A stretch of DNA of 64,000 nt from Gammaproteobacteria bacterium (GCA_004297165.1 SCUJ01000008.1:372001-436000), one strand, 5' to 3'. Counted from the first letter of the stretch, positions 42,016 to 52,605 are shown. Notes: generated by a model not told the origin, from the letters alone. Numbers and translations: made by a program.

Positions 42016-43302
42016 TCAGGTCTCTGGGTCCTGGGGGGGAAGATCGGGAAAATTGCCGAGACGGAACAATTTTCTGGCGACCTGCAAAAACTCCTGCCGC
42101 CGCTCCGGCCCGGCGTTGCGCAACTCGGCGCTCGGGGCGTGGATGAGCTTGTTGGCCAGAGAGCGGACGGCCTCGGTCAGGACCTGCTCGGGATCTCCGC
42201 CCTGTTTTAATTTTACCAGCGCCGCTTCCGCCACCTGATCCTGCATCCGTTCGGCCTGAGTACGGATGGCGCGGATGGTGGGGATCGCATCGAGGGAATC
42301 CATCCAGTCCATGAAGTGCTGGACATGGGTATCGATGATCTCCTCCGCCTGCACGGCGGCCTCACGCCGGTTGCGCAGGTTTTCCTCGATCACCTCCTTG
42401 AGGTCATCGACGGTGTAGAGATACACATCCTCCAGTTCGCCCGCCTCCGGTTCGACATCCCGCGGAACGGCGAGATCGGCGATGAAGATGGGCCGGCGCC
42501 GGCGTTTGCGGATGGCGTTTTCGATCGCCCCTTTGCCGAGGATGGGCAGCGGGCTCGCGGTCGCACTGAAGATGATGTCCGCCTCGTCGAGGTGGGCTGG
42601 AATATCCTGCAGACTGATGGCGAAGGCATTCATGCCGATCGTCAACCGCTGGGATCGCTCCAGGGTGCGATTGGCGATAATCATCCGGTCCACCGCAAGG
42701 TCATGCAGATGCCGGGCGGCGAGTTCGATGGTTTCCCCCGCGCCGATCAGGAGCGCGGTGCGTTCGGACAAGTCGCCGAAGATCTGCTGGGCCAGCCGGA
42801 TCGCGGCGTAGGCGACCGAGACCGGATGCCTGCCGATGGCGGTATTGCTGCGGATCTCCTTCGCCACCATGAACGAATGTTGAAAGAGCCGGCCCAACAA
42901 CTGGCCGATGCTGCCCGAGTCCACCGCGCGGTTATACGCGTTCTTTAATTGTCCCAGCACCTGCGGTTCGCCGAGGATCATGGAATCCAGGCCGCTGGCC
43001 ACCCGCAGCATATGCTTGACCGCGCGGGCGTCGGGATGACTGTACAGATAGGGTTGCAGCTCGGCCCGCCGGAATCCGTGATAACCGGTAAGCCAGTCCA
43101 GCAGACGGTCCAAATCCCGCAGTTCGTGACTGCAATAGATCTCCGTCCGGTTACAGGTCGAGAGGATCGCCGCCTCCGCCACGCCGCCATGTTTCTTCAG
43201 GTCCCGCAAGGCATCCCCGACGATCTCGTCCCCAAAAACCACCTTCTCCCGGATGTCCAGGGGCGCGGTGGCGTGGTTCAATCCGAGCGCGAGTAATGCC
43301 AT
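42016..43302 (-). CDS. hemA: Glutamyl-tRNA reductase
   Basis: NADPH-dependent reduction of Glu-tRNA to glutamate-1-semialdehyde, the first step of C5-pathway haem synthesis; about 428 aa. N-terminal ALGLNHATAPLDIREKVVF, catalytic Cys in AAILSTCNRTEIYCS, SGLDSMILGEPQVLGQLKNAY, NADPH motif LIGAGETIELAARHL, and ATASPLPILGKGAIE. Start at ATG 43302; an in-frame TTG at 43311 adds three residues. hemA-prfA-prmC on one strand, divergent from the TPR-lolB-ispE series, is a conserved gammaproteobacterial arrangement. Confidence 0.97.
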   Translation of the reverse strand: MALLALGLNHATAPLDIREKVVFGDEIVGDALRDLKKHGGVAEAAILSTCNRTEIYCSHELRDLDRLLDWLTGYHGFRRAELQPYLYSHPDARAVKHMLRVASGLDSMILGEPQVLGQLKNAYNRAVDSGSIGQLLGRLFQHSFMVAKEIRSNTAIGRHPVSVAYAAIRLAQQIFGDLSERTALLIGAGETIELAARHLHDLAVDRMIIANRTLERSQRLTIGMNAFAISLQDIPAHLDEADIIFSATASPLPILGKGAIENAIRKRRRRPIFIADLAVPRDVEPEAGELEDVYLYTVDDLKEVIEENLRNRREAAVQAEEIIDTHVQHFMDWMDSLDAIPTIRAIRTQAERMQDQVAEAALVKLKQGGDPEQVLTEAVRSLANKLIHAPSAELRNAGPERRQEFLQVARKLFRLGNFPDLPPQDPET

Positions 43303-43406
43303 TGTCGTCAATACCTAGTAAACTATTGAAATCCTGTCATTCGTTGCCAATTATACAGCCATATATGATCGAAACACCCGTGGCCACAGTCCCTTTATAG
43401 GATTTC

Positions 43407-45209
43407 ATGAACGCTGCCGGACCCATGCCAAACATGAATTCACCCATCGTTTCCACCGCCTTCCGACCGATCCTTTGGTGTGCCCTGTTTGCCGCCATCT
43501 GCCTCGGCGCGGGATGCGCCGGGGTCGCCACACAAGCGCCGGCGGCCACAACCGGGGAAGCGACGGCGCAGCCGGAACCGGAACCGGAAATCATCAGGGT
43601 TGAACCGGAACGTCCGAAACTCGAATTGACCGAGGATCTCCTGTACAAACTCCTGTTGGGCGAGATCGCCGGACAACGCGGGCAGATCGGCATCTCGCTG
43701 GAAAACTACATGGAGCTGGCGCGCACGACCCGCGACCCCAAGGTAGTCGAGCGCGCGACCCAGATCGCCATTTACGCGCGCAACGAGACGGCAGCCAATG
43801 AAAGCGCCACGCTCTGGGCCGAACTCGATCCCCACAACCCGGATGCGCACCAGGTATTGGCCGCCATGGCGCTGCGGCGCGGCGACATCGAGGCCACCCT
43901 CGATCATCTGCGGGAAATCCTGGAATATTCCGAAGGCGATCCGAACCGGAACCTGTGGTTGATCGCGAGCTTGCTGGGACGGGAAGAGGATAAACCGCAG
44001 GTCATGACCGTGATGGAACGCCTGCTGGAGGAACGCAAGGACAATCCACAGGCGGTTTTTGCCTTCGCCAACATCGCCGCCCGCATGGGCGAGACCGATC
44101 GCGCCCTGGAATTGCTGGAGCTGTCGCTTAAGCTGGAACCCGGCAACGACGCCGTGGCGCTGGGTTACATCACCCTCCTGCAACGGCTGGAGCGCGCCGA
44201 AGAAGCGCTCGACTGGCTGGAAAAGCGTCTCGCCGATAAAAAGGCCGATGACTTCAATATCCGCCTTGCCTATGCCCGCCTGCTCACCGATGTCCAGCGT
44301 TTTGACGAGGCCCGCCGGCAGTTCGAGATGCTGGCCGTGAACTCGCCCGAAAACAGCGACGTGATCTACGCCCTCGGTCTGTTGTACTTGCAGGCCAACC
44401 GGCTGGACGATGCCGAGACACAATTCAAGCGCCTGGTCGAACAGAACGAACGCTTTTATAACGCGAAATATTACCTGGGCCGCATCGCCGAGGAGCGGGA
44501 GGACTTCGACGCGGCCAGCACGTGGTACCGCAGCGTCGCGGGGGATGAAAACTTTTTCGATGCGCAGGTGCGGCTGGTGTTGCTGCAGGCCCGCGATGGC
44601 GAACTCGAGGAGGCCTTGAAAAACCTGCGGGCCATCCAGGCGCCCTCGCCGCAGCAAAAGGCGCTGCTGATTCAGGCCGAAGGCGATCTCCTCAACTCGG
44701 AGAAACGCCATGCGGAGGCCCTGGCCGTTTACGACAAGGCGTTGGCCGATGGCGAATACAACCCGGATCTGCTTTATGCCCGCGCGATGACTGCGGAAAA
44801 ACTGGGCCGCATCGACCTGCTGGAGAAGGACCTGCGGGAGATCATCTCCAGGGACCCGAAGAACGTCCAGGCGCTTAATGCCCTGGGTTACACCCTGGCG
44901 GATCGCACGGAACGCTACGCCGAGGCGTTCGAACTGATCGAACAGGCGCTCGCCCTAAGCCCCAACGATTTCTTCATCGTCGACAGCATGGGCTGGGTGA
45001 TGTACCGGATGGGCCGGCATGAAGAGGCGCTCGAGTACCTGCAGAAGGCCCTCAAGCAGCGTGAGGACCCCGAGATCGCCGCCCATCTTTACGAGGTCCT
45101 GTGGGTGATGGGCAAGCAGGACGAGGCCAACAAGGTCTGGGAGACCGCCAAGCAGTCGAATCCGGACAGCGACCTGCTCAATCATGTCAAGGAACGCCTG
45201 AATCCCTGA
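43407..45209 (+). CDS. TPR-repeat lipoprotein upstream of lolB
   Basis: 600 aa with signal peptide and lipobox (AAICLGAGCAG, Cys37), a Pro/Glu-rich linker (AQPEPEPEIIRVEPERPKLELTED), then about a dozen TPR units. Start ATG 43407 has AGGA five to six bases upstream. Orthologous position: the PA4667-type TPR protein between hemA and lolB in pseudomonads. Likely outer-membrane anchored in the periplasm, perhaps in envelope biogenesis; function not established. It differs in length and neighbourhood from the PrsT-like protein. Confidence 0.88.
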   Translation: MNAAGPMPNMNSPIVSTAFRPILWCALFAAICLGAGCAGVATQAPAATTGEATAQPEPEPEIIRVEPERPKLELTEDLLYKLLLGEIAGQRGQIGISLENYMELARTTRDPKVVERATQIAIYARNETAANESATLWAELDPHNPDAHQVLAAMALRRGDIEATLDHLREILEYSEGDPNRNLWLIASLLGREEDKPQVMTVMERLLEERKDNPQAVFAFANIAARMGETDRALELLELSLKLEPGNDAVALGYITLLQRLERAEEALDWLEKRLADKKADDFNIRLAYARLLTDVQRFDEARRQFEMLAVNSPENSDVIYALGLLYLQANRLDDAETQFKRLVEQNERFYNAKYYLGRIAEEREDFDAASTWYRSVAGDENFFDAQVRLVLLQARDGELEEALKNLRAIQAPSPQQKALLIQAEGDLLNSEKRHAEALAVYDKALADGEYNPDLLYARAMTAEKLGRIDLLEKDLREIISRDPKNVQALNALGYTLADRTERYAEAFELIEQALALSPNDFFIVDSMGWVMYRMGRHEEALEYLQKALKQREDPEIAAHLYEVLWVMGKQDEANKVWETAKQSNPDSDLLNHVKERLNP

Positions 45210-45221
45210 CCCGATCGCGAC

Positions 45222-45839
45222 ATGCGGAATCTCTACAAGCCGTACCTGTTACTTCTACTGGCGCTGTTGCTGCTGACCGCCTGCGCCACTCGCGAGCGCG
45301 TCCCCGACAAGGCCGAGGCAAAGGGTTGGGAACTCCAGAAGGCCGCGCTGAACGAGCTGCAAAACTGGCGCGTGCGGGGACGGATCTCGGTGCAACTCGA
45401 CCGTGAGGCCTGGAGCGCGACCATGCGCTGGGAACAGAATAATGACGAATACCGGATCAACCTCACCGCCCCCCTGGGCCAGGGCGCCCTGGAACTGGTC
45501 GGCGGCCCGGATCAGGTGGTCCTGCATACCGCCGACAACCGTCTCCTGTATGACGCTAGTCCCGAAAACCTGATGGAAAAGACCTTCGGCTGGTTTGTGC
45601 CCATTGTGGGTCTCAAGCACTGGATAAAAGGCGCGCCTTCCCCCGATTCCAAACCGCGCGCCCTGAGCCTCGATGAACATGGCAGCTTGAGCACACTGGC
45701 CCAATCCGGCTGGACCATGGAGTATTCCCGCTATCTCGAAAACGGCCGCTATCGACTTCCCCAGCGGCTGAATCTCGAAAACAAACAGCGCAAACTCCGG
45801 CTGCGGCTCGTGATCCTGGAATGGATGCCCGCGCCGTGA
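45222..45839 (+). CDS. lolB: Outer-membrane lipoprotein receptor LolB
   Basis: Accepts lipoproteins from LolA and inserts them into the outer membrane; 205 aa. Lipobox [10 protein letters not shown] (Cys21). Then [57 protein letters not shown], the open beta-barrel start, and [20 protein letters not shown]. Located 12 bp after the TPR lipoprotein gene and 4 bp before ispE, a classic lolB-ispE pair. Confidence 0.95.
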   Translation: MRNLYKPYLLLLLALLLLTACATRERVPDKAEAKGWELQKAALNELQNWRVRGRISVQLDREAWSATMRWEQNNDEYRINLTAPLGQGALELVGGPDQVVLHTADNRLLYDASPENLMEKTFGWFVPIVGLKHWIKGAPSPDSKPRALSLDEHGSLSTLAQSGWTMEYSRYLENGRYRLPQRLNLENKQRKLRLRLVILEWMPAP

Positions 45840-45843
45840 CCCG

Positions 45844-46755
45844 ATGACATCAGCCGCGCTTGCCCAGCCTGACCCGCCCTGGCCCGCGCCGGCCAAGCTC
45901 AATCTCATCCTGCACGTAACGGGGCGCAGACCGGACGGTTATCACCTGCTCCAGACCGTATTTCAATTCCTCGATTTGGCGGACACGCTGGAATTCCGGG
46001 TGCGCACGGACGGGGCCATCACGCTGGCGGGGAACCAGCCGGAGATCCCCGTCGAAACGGACCTGATTTACCGGGCGGCCAGACTCTTGCAGCTGCGGAC
46101 TGGGACGGCTGCCGGCGCGGATATCCGGCTCAGCAAACGGATCCCGGTCGGCGGCGGCCTGGGCGGCGGCAGTTCGGACGCCGCTACGACACTGGTCGCG
46201 CTCGACCACTACTGGAAGACCGGTTTGAGTAAGCGGGAATTAGCGTCATTGGGGCTCAGCCTCGGGGCGGATGTGCCGGTCTTCGTCGCCGGACATGCGG
46301 CCTTCGCGGAGGGCGTGGGGGAATTGCTTACCCCCATCGACCCACCGGAAAAATGGTATGTCGTGGCCCATCCTGGAGTCGGCATCCCCACTGCGGCGGT
46401 CTTCAACGACCCTGATTTGACACGCAATACACCGCCTATCACAATACGCGACTTTCTCGGGGGCGCCGGCTTGAACGACTGTGAGGCCGTGGTCCGGAAA
46501 CGCTATCCGGAAGTGGCGCATCTGATTGATTGGCTTGGCGAAAGGGCCCCGGCCCGCCTTACCGGCACTGGCGCCTGCGTCTTCGCCGCCTGTCCAGATG
46601 CAGCCGGCGCGGGTAAGATCCTCGCGGAACTCCCCGCGCGTTGGCAGGGCCTCGTCGCCAGAGGCGTCAATCGTTCCCCGCTGTTGGATCGGCTGGCCCT
46701 GGCAACCGGTGCGGCGGATACCCGGCGCCGCAATGAAGCGGTGACGGACGTTTGA
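45844..46755 (+). CDS. ispE: 4-diphosphocytidyl-2-C-methyl-D-erythritol kinase
   Basis: GHMP kinase of the MEP isoprenoid pathway; 303 aa. N-terminal [35 protein letters not shown]-binding loop [40 protein letters not shown], and the C-terminal [14 protein letters not shown]. Directly after lolB (4 bp) and 15 bp before tRNA-Gln. Confidence 0.97.
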   Translation: MTSAALAQPDPPWPAPAKLNLILHVTGRRPDGYHLLQTVFQFLDLADTLEFRVRTDGAITLAGNQPEIPVETDLIYRAARLLQLRTGTAAGADIRLSKRIPVGGGLGGGSSDAATTLVALDHYWKTGLSKRELASLGLSLGADVPVFVAGHAAFAEGVGELLTPIDPPEKWYVVAHPGVGIPTAAVFNDPDLTRNTPPITIRDFLGGAGLNDCEAVVRKRYPEVAHLIDWLGERAPARLTGTGACVFAACPDAAGAGKILAELPARWQGLVARGVNRSPLLDRLALATGAADTRRRNEAVTDV

Positions 46756-46756
46756 A

Positions 46757-46762
46757 TATAAT
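46757..46762 (+). promoter_or_regulatory. Possible -10 element of tRNA-Gln
   Basis: TATAAT at the ispE-tRNA junction, preceded by TTTGAA. It could drive the tRNA independently of ispE, since the start would fall about 2-3 bases before the mature 5' end. No good -35 is visible. Confidence 0.35.
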
Positions 46763-46770
46763 TATCCAAT

Positions 46771-46847
46771 TGGGGCGTGGCCAAGTTGGCTAAGGCACGG
46801 GATTTTGATTCCCGGATTCCCAGGTTCGAGTCCTGGCGCCCCAGCCA
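46771..46847 (+). tRNA. tRNA-Gln (TTG)
   Basis: 77-nt tRNA with encoded CCA. Acceptor TGGGGCG/CGCCCCA, discriminator G46844, CCA 46845-46847. Anticodon stem CGGGA/TCCCG, loop TTTTGAT, anticodon TTG (reads CAA). The ispE-tRNA-Gln-prs position is conserved in gammaproteobacteria. Confidence 0.97.
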
Positions 46848-46886
46848 AAATCGTATGCGCGCAGGACCCGGACAGCAGGAACACCT

Positions 46887-47855
46887 ATGACCGAAAGATA
46901 CCTCTCCGTGGAAAACATCATGCTGTGCACTGGGAATTCCAACCCCGGCCTGGCGCAGGAGATCGCCAACCATCTCAATATCCCGCTGGGGAAGGTCAAC
47001 GTCGGCAAGTTCAGCGACGGCGAGATCATGGTGGAGGTGGCCGAGCACATCCGCGGCAAGGAGGTCTTCATACTCCAGTCGATCTGCCGGCCGGCCAACG
47101 ATACCCTGATGGAGTTGATGGTCATGGCCGACGCCATCCGCCGTGCCTCCGCGAACCGGGTCTCCGCCATCATCCCGTACATGGGTTACACCCGGCAGGA
47201 CCGGCGGGTGCGCTCCGCGCGGGTGCCGATCACCGCCAAGGTGGTCGCCAACATGATCGCCTCGGTGGGGATCGACCGGGTGCTGACCGTCGACCTGCAC
47301 GCGGACCAGATCCAGGGTTTTTTCGACATCCCTATGGATAATGTCTACGCCTCGCCCGTGCTGCTCGGCGACATCTGGAAACACAAGTATCCCAAGCTGG
47401 TCGTGGTCTCGCCGGACGTCGGCGGCGTGATTCGCGCGCGGGCCCTGGCGAAACGCCTGGACGATGCGGATCTCGCCATCATCGACAAACGGCGACCCAA
47501 ACCCAACGAGTCCGAGGTCATGAATATCATCGGTAATGTTGAGGACCGCACCTGTGTTATCATAGACGACCTCGTCGATACCGCGGGGACGCTCTGCAGT
47601 GCCGCGGGGGCGCTCAAGAAATGCGGCGCGCGGAAAGTGGTCGCTTACTGTACTCACCCCGTCCTCTCCGGCAACGCCGTGCGTAACATCAACGCCTCCG
47701 TGCTGGACGAACTGGTGGTAACCGATACGATCCCCCTGGCGCCCGAGGCCGTTGCCTGCCCCCGGATCCGGCAATTGAGCGTATCCGTCATGCTGGCGGA
47801 AAGCATCCGGCGGGTCGCGTTGGGAGAATCGCTCAGCTCCATGTTTGTGGACTGA
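46887..47855 (+). CDS. prs: Ribose-phosphate pyrophosphokinase
   Basis: Makes PRPP from ribose-5-phosphate and ATP for nucleotide, His and Trp synthesis; 322 aa. Visible: [85 protein letters not shown], and the PRPP loop [21 protein letters not shown]. Start at ATG 46887 gives a slightly long N-terminus; ATG 46920 is an alternative. Feeds hisG and trpD, both encoded in this window. Confidence 0.97.
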   Translation: MTERYLSVENIMLCTGNSNPGLAQEIANHLNIPLGKVNVGKFSDGEIMVEVAEHIRGKEVFILQSICRPANDTLMELMVMADAIRRASANRVSAIIPYMGYTRQDRRVRSARVPITAKVVANMIASVGIDRVLTVDLHADQIQGFFDIPMDNVYASPVLLGDIWKHKYPKLVVVSPDVGGVIRARALAKRLDDADLAIIDKRRPKPNESEVMNIIGNVEDRTCVIIDDLVDTAGTLCSAAGALKKCGARKVVAYCTHPVLSGNAVRNINASVLDELVVTDTIPLAPEAVACPRIRQLSVSVMLAESIRRVALGESLSSMFVD

Positions 47856-47946
47856 GCCGGCCGCAAAGTGTGGCCAGGCAGCACCCGTACCAATCTGGTC
47901 GCGGATTGGAACGGTTTCATCATTAACCAAAACCAGGAGTCAATCC

Positions 47947-48615
47947 ATGCAACTATTCGAAATCAACGCCGAGCCGCGGCAGGACGTGGGGAAGGGTGCG
48001 AGCCGCCGCCTGCGCAAGTCCGGCAAGGTCCCCGGCATCCTCTATGGCGCGCACCAGGAGGCGGCGCTCATCAGCGTCGATCAAAACAAACTGCTGCATC
48101 AGCTCGACAACGAGGCCTTCTATTCGCACATCCTGACTCTCACTCTCGGGGCGGAATCGGGGAAGGTCGTGCTGAAGGATCTGCAACGCCACCCCTACAA
48201 ACTGGCCATCCTGCATGTGGACTTCCAGCGCGTAAGCGAAACGGAAGAACTGACCATGCGCATCCCGATCCACTTCATCAATGAAGGCATTTGTGTCGGC
48301 GTGAAGACCGGCGGCGGCGTGGTCAGTCATATCCTGAGCGACATCGAGATCACCTGTCTGCCGAAACACCTGCCGGAATACATCGAAGTCGATCTCACCG
48401 ACGTCAACGTGGGCGAATCCGTACACCTTGGCGATCTGAAACTGCCCGACGGCGTGAGATGCACCCTGCTCGTGCATGGCGGCGATCCCCACCAGGCGGT
48501 CGCTTCAGTCCACATCCCGCGGGCGGCTGAGGTCGAAACCGTGGCCGAACCCGGCGTGGAGGCCGCGGCAGCGCCTGAGGCCGGCGCCGCGCCTGCCGCC
48601 GAGTCCAAAGGCTGA
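47947..48615 (+). CDS. rplY: 50S ribosomal protein L25, long Ctc form
   Basis: 5S-rRNA-binding protein of about 222 aa: the L25 domain (EINAEPRQDVGKGASRRLRKSGKVPGILYG) plus the C-terminal Ctc domain, ending in an Ala/Glu-rich tail. ATG 47947 has AGGAGT seven bases upstream. Between prs and pth, the conserved position. Confidence 0.96.
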   Translation: MQLFEINAEPRQDVGKGASRRLRKSGKVPGILYGAHQEAALISVDQNKLLHQLDNEAFYSHILTLTLGAESGKVVLKDLQRHPYKLAILHVDFQRVSETEELTMRIPIHFINEGICVGVKTGGGVVSHILSDIEITCLPKHLPEYIEVDLTDVNVGESVHLGDLKLPDGVRCTLLVHGGDPHQAVASVHIPRAAEVETVAEPGVEAAAAPEAGAAPAAESKG

Positions 48616-48646
48616 AGCAGCGCCTCTGACACTCGCGCGGATCGGC

Positions 48647-49264
48647 ATGGCGACCACGGCCATCAGGATCGTCGCGGGTCTGGGCAACCCCGGCAAGGAC
48701 TACAGCGGAACCCGGCATAACGCCGGGTTCTGGTTTGTGGACCGTCTGATCGCGCAGGCAGGCGGCAGCTTCAGCCGGGATGCAAGACTCCAATGCGACA
48801 GCGCCCGTTTGCGCGACGCCACCCTGGATATCCGCGTGATAAAACCGCTCACCTACATGAACGAGAGCGGGCGCGCCGTGGGCCAGGCGCTCAATTACTT
48901 CAAACTCCAACCGGAAGAGCTGCTGGTGGTCCATGACGAGGTGGATTTTCCGCCCGGCGTCATCCGCCTGAAACGGGACGGCGGCCATGCGGGACACAAC
49001 GGCCTGCGCAGCATCATCGCCCACCTTGGCGCCAACAATTTTACCAGACTGCGGATCGGCGTCGGCCATCCCGGACACAAGGATCGCATGCTCGACGCGG
49101 TGCTCGGCCGTCCCTCCGCCGAGGAACAGAAACTCATCGATGCGGCGATCGCGCGGGGACTGGCGGAGATGCCGCTCATCCTCGCCGGTGAACTGGAGAA
49201 GGCCATGACCGGTCTGCATAGCGGCGAGCCGACGATGGACCCCGGGCCAGACAGCGCGCCATAA
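48647..49264 (+). CDS. pth: Peptidyl-tRNA hydrolase
   Basis: Cleaves peptidyl-tRNA released by aborted translation; about 205 aa. Visible: IVAGLGNPGKDYSGTRHNAGFWFVDRL with the catalytic His, KPLTYMNESGRAVGQ, LLVVHDEVDFPPG, and KRDGGHAGHNGLRSI. Start at ATG 48647; the open frame upstream runs into rplY in a different frame. Between rplY (31 bp) and ychF (28 bp). Confidence 0.96.
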   Translation: MATTAIRIVAGLGNPGKDYSGTRHNAGFWFVDRLIAQAGGSFSRDARLQCDSARLRDATLDIRVIKPLTYMNESGRAVGQALNYFKLQPEELLVVHDEVDFPPGVIRLKRDGGHAGHNGLRSIIAHLGANNFTRLRIGVGHPGHKDRMLDAVLGRPSAEEQKLIDAAIARGLAEMPLILAGELEKAMTGLHSGEPTMDPGPDSAP

Positions 49265-49292
49265 CTAACGAAATTTCCGGAAGCCAACCCCC

Positions 49293-50384
49293 ATGGGATT
49301 CAAATGCGGCATCGTCGGTCTGCCCAACGTCGGCAAATCAACTCTTTTTAACGCCCTGACCAGCGCCAGCATCAGCGCGGAAAATTATCCGTTCTGCACC
49401 ATCGATCCGAACGTCGGCGTGGTGCCGGTGCCGGACCCGCGCCTTGACCAGCTCGCGGCGATCGTCAAGCCGAAACAGATCATCCCGGCCCACATGGAGT
49501 TCGTGGATATCGCGGGGCTCGTGGCCGGCGCCTCCCAGGGCGAGGGCCTCGGCAACAAGTTCCTCGCGCATATCCGCGAGACCCACACCATCGCCCAGGT
49601 GGTGCGTTGTTTCGACGACGACAACATCGTGCATGTGGCGGGCAAGGTGAATCCGGTCTCGGACATCGAGGTCATCAACACGGAACTCTGCTTGGCGGAT
49701 CAGGAGACCCTCGAACGGGCAAAGGATCGCGCCTCCAAGCTCGTCAAGGCGGGCGACAAGACCGCCGTCAGGAAACTCGAACTCATCGAACGGCTGTTGA
49801 GTCACATCGATCAGGGGCGGCCCGCGCGGACGCTTGTCCTCGATCCCGCGGATGCGGCCCTGATCCAGGACCTCCATCTGCTTACCGCCAAACCCACCCT
49901 CTACATCGCCAATGTCGATGAAAAGGGGCTCTCCGGCAACGCCCATCTCGCCGCCGTGGAGGCGCATGCCGCGGCCGAGGGCGCTGAGGTCGTCCCCGTG
50001 TGCGCCGCGTTGGAGGCCGAGATTGCACAACTCGATGCGGCGGACCGCCAGGAATTCCTGGCCTCGGTGGGGCTGGAGGAACCCGGCCTCAACCGCCTGA
50101 TCCATGCCGGCTACAAACTGCTCGGCCTGCAAACCTATTTCACCGCCGGACCCAAGGAGGTCCGCGCCTGGACCATCCGCCGGGGCAGCACCGCCCCCGT
50201 CGCGGCCGCGGTCATCCACACGGATTTCGAGAAGGGTTTCATCCGTGCCGAGGTCATCGCCTTCGCAGATTACATTCAATACCGCGGCGAGCAGGGCGCT
50301 AAGGAGGCCGGCAAGTGGCGGCTGGAGGGAAAGGAGTACATCGTTCAGGATGGGGATGTGATGCTGTTTCGATTCAATGTCTGA
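49293..50384 (+). CDS. ychF: Ribosome-binding ATPase YchF/Obg-like
   Basis: P-loop ATPase associated with ribosomes and stress response; 363 aa. G1 [15 protein letters not shown]3 [20 protein letters not shown]. The nucleotide-specificity motif is NVDE rather than NKxD, consistent with ATP preference, and a C-terminal TGS domain has [21 protein letters not shown]. The length is typical. Last of the prs-rplY-pth-ychF group. Confidence 0.97.
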   Translation: MGFKCGIVGLPNVGKSTLFNALTSASISAENYPFCTIDPNVGVVPVPDPRLDQLAAIVKPKQIIPAHMEFVDIAGLVAGASQGEGLGNKFLAHIRETHTIAQVVRCFDDDNIVHVAGKVNPVSDIEVINTELCLADQETLERAKDRASKLVKAGDKTAVRKLELIERLLSHIDQGRPARTLVLDPADAALIQDLHLLTAKPTLYIANVDEKGLSGNAHLAAVEAHAAAEGAEVVPVCAALEAEIAQLDAADRQEFLASVGLEEPGLNRLIHAGYKLLGLQTYFTAGPKEVRAWTIRRGSTAPVAAAVIHTDFEKGFIRAEVIAFADYIQYRGEQGAKEAGKWRLEGKEYIVQDGDVMLFRFNV

Positions 50385-50419
50385 ACCGGCCTGACAAGGT
50401 TCTAAAAAGGTGGAGGCCC

Positions 50420-51208
50420 ATGATCCAGGTTCGTAATCTAAGCAAGCGCTTCAACGATCTGACCGCCGTCAACGACATCTCGTTCTCGGTGCCAGCCGGA
50501 GAGATCTTCGCCTTCCTCGGCCCGAACGGCGCGGGCAAGTCCACGACGATCAAGATCCTCACGACCCTGCTGCGGCCGACCGCGGGCGAGGTGCTGGTCA
50601 ACGACCACAACGTCGCATTGAAACCGGACGAGGTGCGCCGCTCGTTCGGCATCGTCTTTCAGGACCCGAGCCTGGACAGCGAACTCACGGCCTGGGAGAA
50701 CATGGAGATCCACGGCGTACTCTACGACCTGCCGAAGAAGCAACGCCGCGAGCGCATCGAACAACTGCTGCGGCTGGTGGAACTCTGGGATCGCAAGGAC
50801 AGCGTCGTCATGACCTTCTCCGGGGGCATGCGCCGGCGCCTCGAGATCGCCCGCGGTCTGCTACATCATCCGCGGGTCCTGTTCCTCGACGAACCGACGC
50901 TCGGGCTCGATCCGCAGACGCGCAACCAGATGTGGAATTACCTGCGGGAATTGAACCGCAACGAAGGGACCACGGTGTTCTTCTCGACGCATTACATGGA
51001 CGAGGCCGAGCGCATCGCGGATCGCATCGCGATCATCGATCATGGCCGGATCGTCGCACTGGGGACGGCGGCCGAACTCAAGCAGCAGACCAACGGCGCA
51101 ACGCTCGAGGAGGCCTTCCTAGCCCTGACCGGCTCTACCATCCGCGAGGAAACGGCGGGCGCCGCGGATCACATGCGGGCCTTCGTCCGCAGTCAAATGA
51201 GGCGCTGA
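50420..51208 (+). CDS. ABC transporter ATP-binding protein (ABC-2/DrrA-like)
   Basis: 262 aa. Walker A FLGPNGAGKSTTIKIL, signature TFSGGMRRRLEIARGLLHHP, Walker B RVLFLDEPTLGLD, and H-loop FFSTHYMDEAERIAD. The C-terminal extension (TLEEAFLALTGSTIRE) is typical of the ABC-2 daunorubicin/drug-export group. GGAGG lies just before ATG 50420. Followed after one base by its permease. Predicted to power export of a small hydrophobic molecule, polysaccharide or drug; substrate unknown. Confidence 0.93.
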   Translation: MIQVRNLSKRFNDLTAVNDISFSVPAGEIFAFLGPNGAGKSTTIKILTTLLRPTAGEVLVNDHNVALKPDEVRRSFGIVFQDPSLDSELTAWENMEIHGVLYDLPKKQRRERIEQLLRLVELWDRKDSVVMTFSGGMRRRLEIARGLLHHPRVLFLDEPTLGLDPQTRNQMWNYLRELNRNEGTTVFFSTHYMDEAERIADRIAIIDHGRIVALGTAAELKQQTNGATLEEAFLALTGSTIREETAGAADHMRAFVRSQMRR

Positions 51209-51209
51209 C

Positions 51210-51956
51210 ATGCACAAGATCTACATCCTCTGGCTCCGGCAGATCAAACGCTACCTGCGCTCCCGCTCGCGGATTGTCGGGGCGCTGGCGCAACCGATGC
51301 TCTACCTCATGGCGCTGGGCTACGGCTTCGGCGCGGTGTTCCAGCAGGCCGGACAAGGCAGCTACCTGACCTTTCTCACGCCGGGCGTCATCGGCATGAC
51401 CATCATCTTCACCTCGATGTTCTCCGGCATGGAGGTGATCTGGGATCGGCAGTTCGGCTTCCTGAAGGAAACCCTGGTGGCGCCGATGCCGCGCTTCAAC
51501 GTGATGCTGGGCCGCACGCTCGGCGGCGCGACGGTCGCGACCATCCAGGCATTGATCGTGCTGGTGGCGTCCCTGTTCTTCGGTTTCCGCCCGACGAGCT
51601 GGCCACTGCTGCTCGCGGCGATCCCGTGCATGTTCCTGGTCGCACTGCTGTTCACCGCGCTCGGCACGGCGGTCGCCTCGGGATTGAGCGACATGCAGGG
51701 CTTCCAGTTGATCATGAACTTCCTGGTGATGCCCCTATTCTTCTTCTCCGGGGCGATCTATCCGCTTGAAGGTCTGCCTCGGGCGCTCTCGCTGGTTGTC
51801 AGCATCAACCCTCTGACCTACGGCGTCGATGCGTTTCGAGGTCTGCTGATTAACTCAAGCCATTACGGGCTCGCGACCGATATCGCGGTGTTGTGCGTCG
51901 CGACCTTCGCGTTCCTGTATATGGGCAGCCGGATGTTCGAGAGGATCGAGGCGTAG
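51210..51956 (+). CDS. ABC-2 type transporter permease
   Basis: 248 aa with six predicted helices. The N-terminal cytoplasmic part has WLRQIKRYLRSRSRIVGALAQPMLYLMALGYGFGAVFQ. ABC-2 signature MQGFQLIMNFLVMPLFFFSGAIYPLEGLPRALSLVVSINPLTYGVDAFRGLLI occupies helices 5-6. Forms a two-gene exporter with the upstream ATPase, one base apart. Resembles DrrB/NodJ-like permeases; no substrate-binding protein nearby. Confidence 0.92.
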   Translation: MHKIYILWLRQIKRYLRSRSRIVGALAQPMLYLMALGYGFGAVFQQAGQGSYLTFLTPGVIGMTIIFTSMFSGMEVIWDRQFGFLKETLVAPMPRFNVMLGRTLGGATVATIQALIVLVASLFFGFRPTSWPLLLAAIPCMFLVALLFTALGTAVASGLSDMQGFQLIMNFLVMPLFFFSGAIYPLEGLPRALSLVVSINPLTYGVDAFRGLLINSSHYGLATDIAVLCVATFAFLYMGSRMFERIEA

Positions 51957-52077
51957 GTGGGGTGTAGAATGCGCGGATTTTTTACGATGGATTTTTCTAC
52001 GAGCCAAACTTTGGAGATGACCGGCGGGTAGTAGACCGACGAAGCCGGCCGTTAGGACGTACGTGTCGATCGACCTG

Positions 52078-52605
52078 TTAGCCCTTAACATGTGGTAGTG
52101 CCCCGGTGAGAACAAATAGCCACTTGAGTGCCAAAAACTTGAGTGGCCCTGCAGCCTCACCACTGGCGTTCAGTATACGGAGATTCACACTGCCTCCGCG
52201 AGTGAACTCAAACCTGTAGTTCCGAAAATGCGAGAACATAAAACCCACAGGAGGATTTCCGAGAAGCACAAAGGTATGCGGAGTGACTGGCGGAAGAGAG
52301 CGGTCAGCTTCTGCAATTTTGAATGTAGCCATTTTGAATTCCCTTCGAGCGTATCGACAGGTCATCAAAACAGTCGGCTCAAGCGAGGTCGGCTCCCGCC
52401 CCACGTTCTCAATTTCAACGCGAACTTCAGTCGGGCATTCGTAACTGCCGTTTGGTTCGTATGTGTGCCCAAGCAGGCGCACGCGAGAACGAGCCTGAGT
52501 GCGCGATTCTTTCACGAGCAGCATGACCAGGCCCAATACTCCTCCGCTTCCAAGGATCGCCTTAATTGGATCGGCCAAAAACGCTGCGACAATGGCTTCC
52601 ATCAT
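52078..52605 (-). CDS. Orphan membrane-anchored hypothetical protein
   Basis: 175 aa with one N-terminal helix (AILGSGGVLGLVMLLV), then a soluble beta-rich region: YECPTEVRVEIENVGREPTSLEPTVLMTCRYARREFKMATFKI and YRFEFTRGGSVNLRIL, resembling an Ig-like sandwich. No family recognised. ATG at 52605 or 52602 and no clear ribosome-binding site. Its base composition is visibly lower in G+C than the flanks and it lies in a gene-poor patch next to a toxin-antitoxin pair, which suggests acquisition. Confidence 0.7.
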   Translation of the reverse strand: MMEAIVAAFLADPIKAILGSGGVLGLVMLLVKESRTQARSRVRLLGHTYEPNGSYECPTEVRVEIENVGREPTSLEPTVLMTCRYARREFKMATFKIAEADRSLPPVTPHTFVLLGNPPVGFMFSHFRNYRFEFTRGGSVNLRILNASGEAAGPLKFLALKWLFVLTGALPHVKG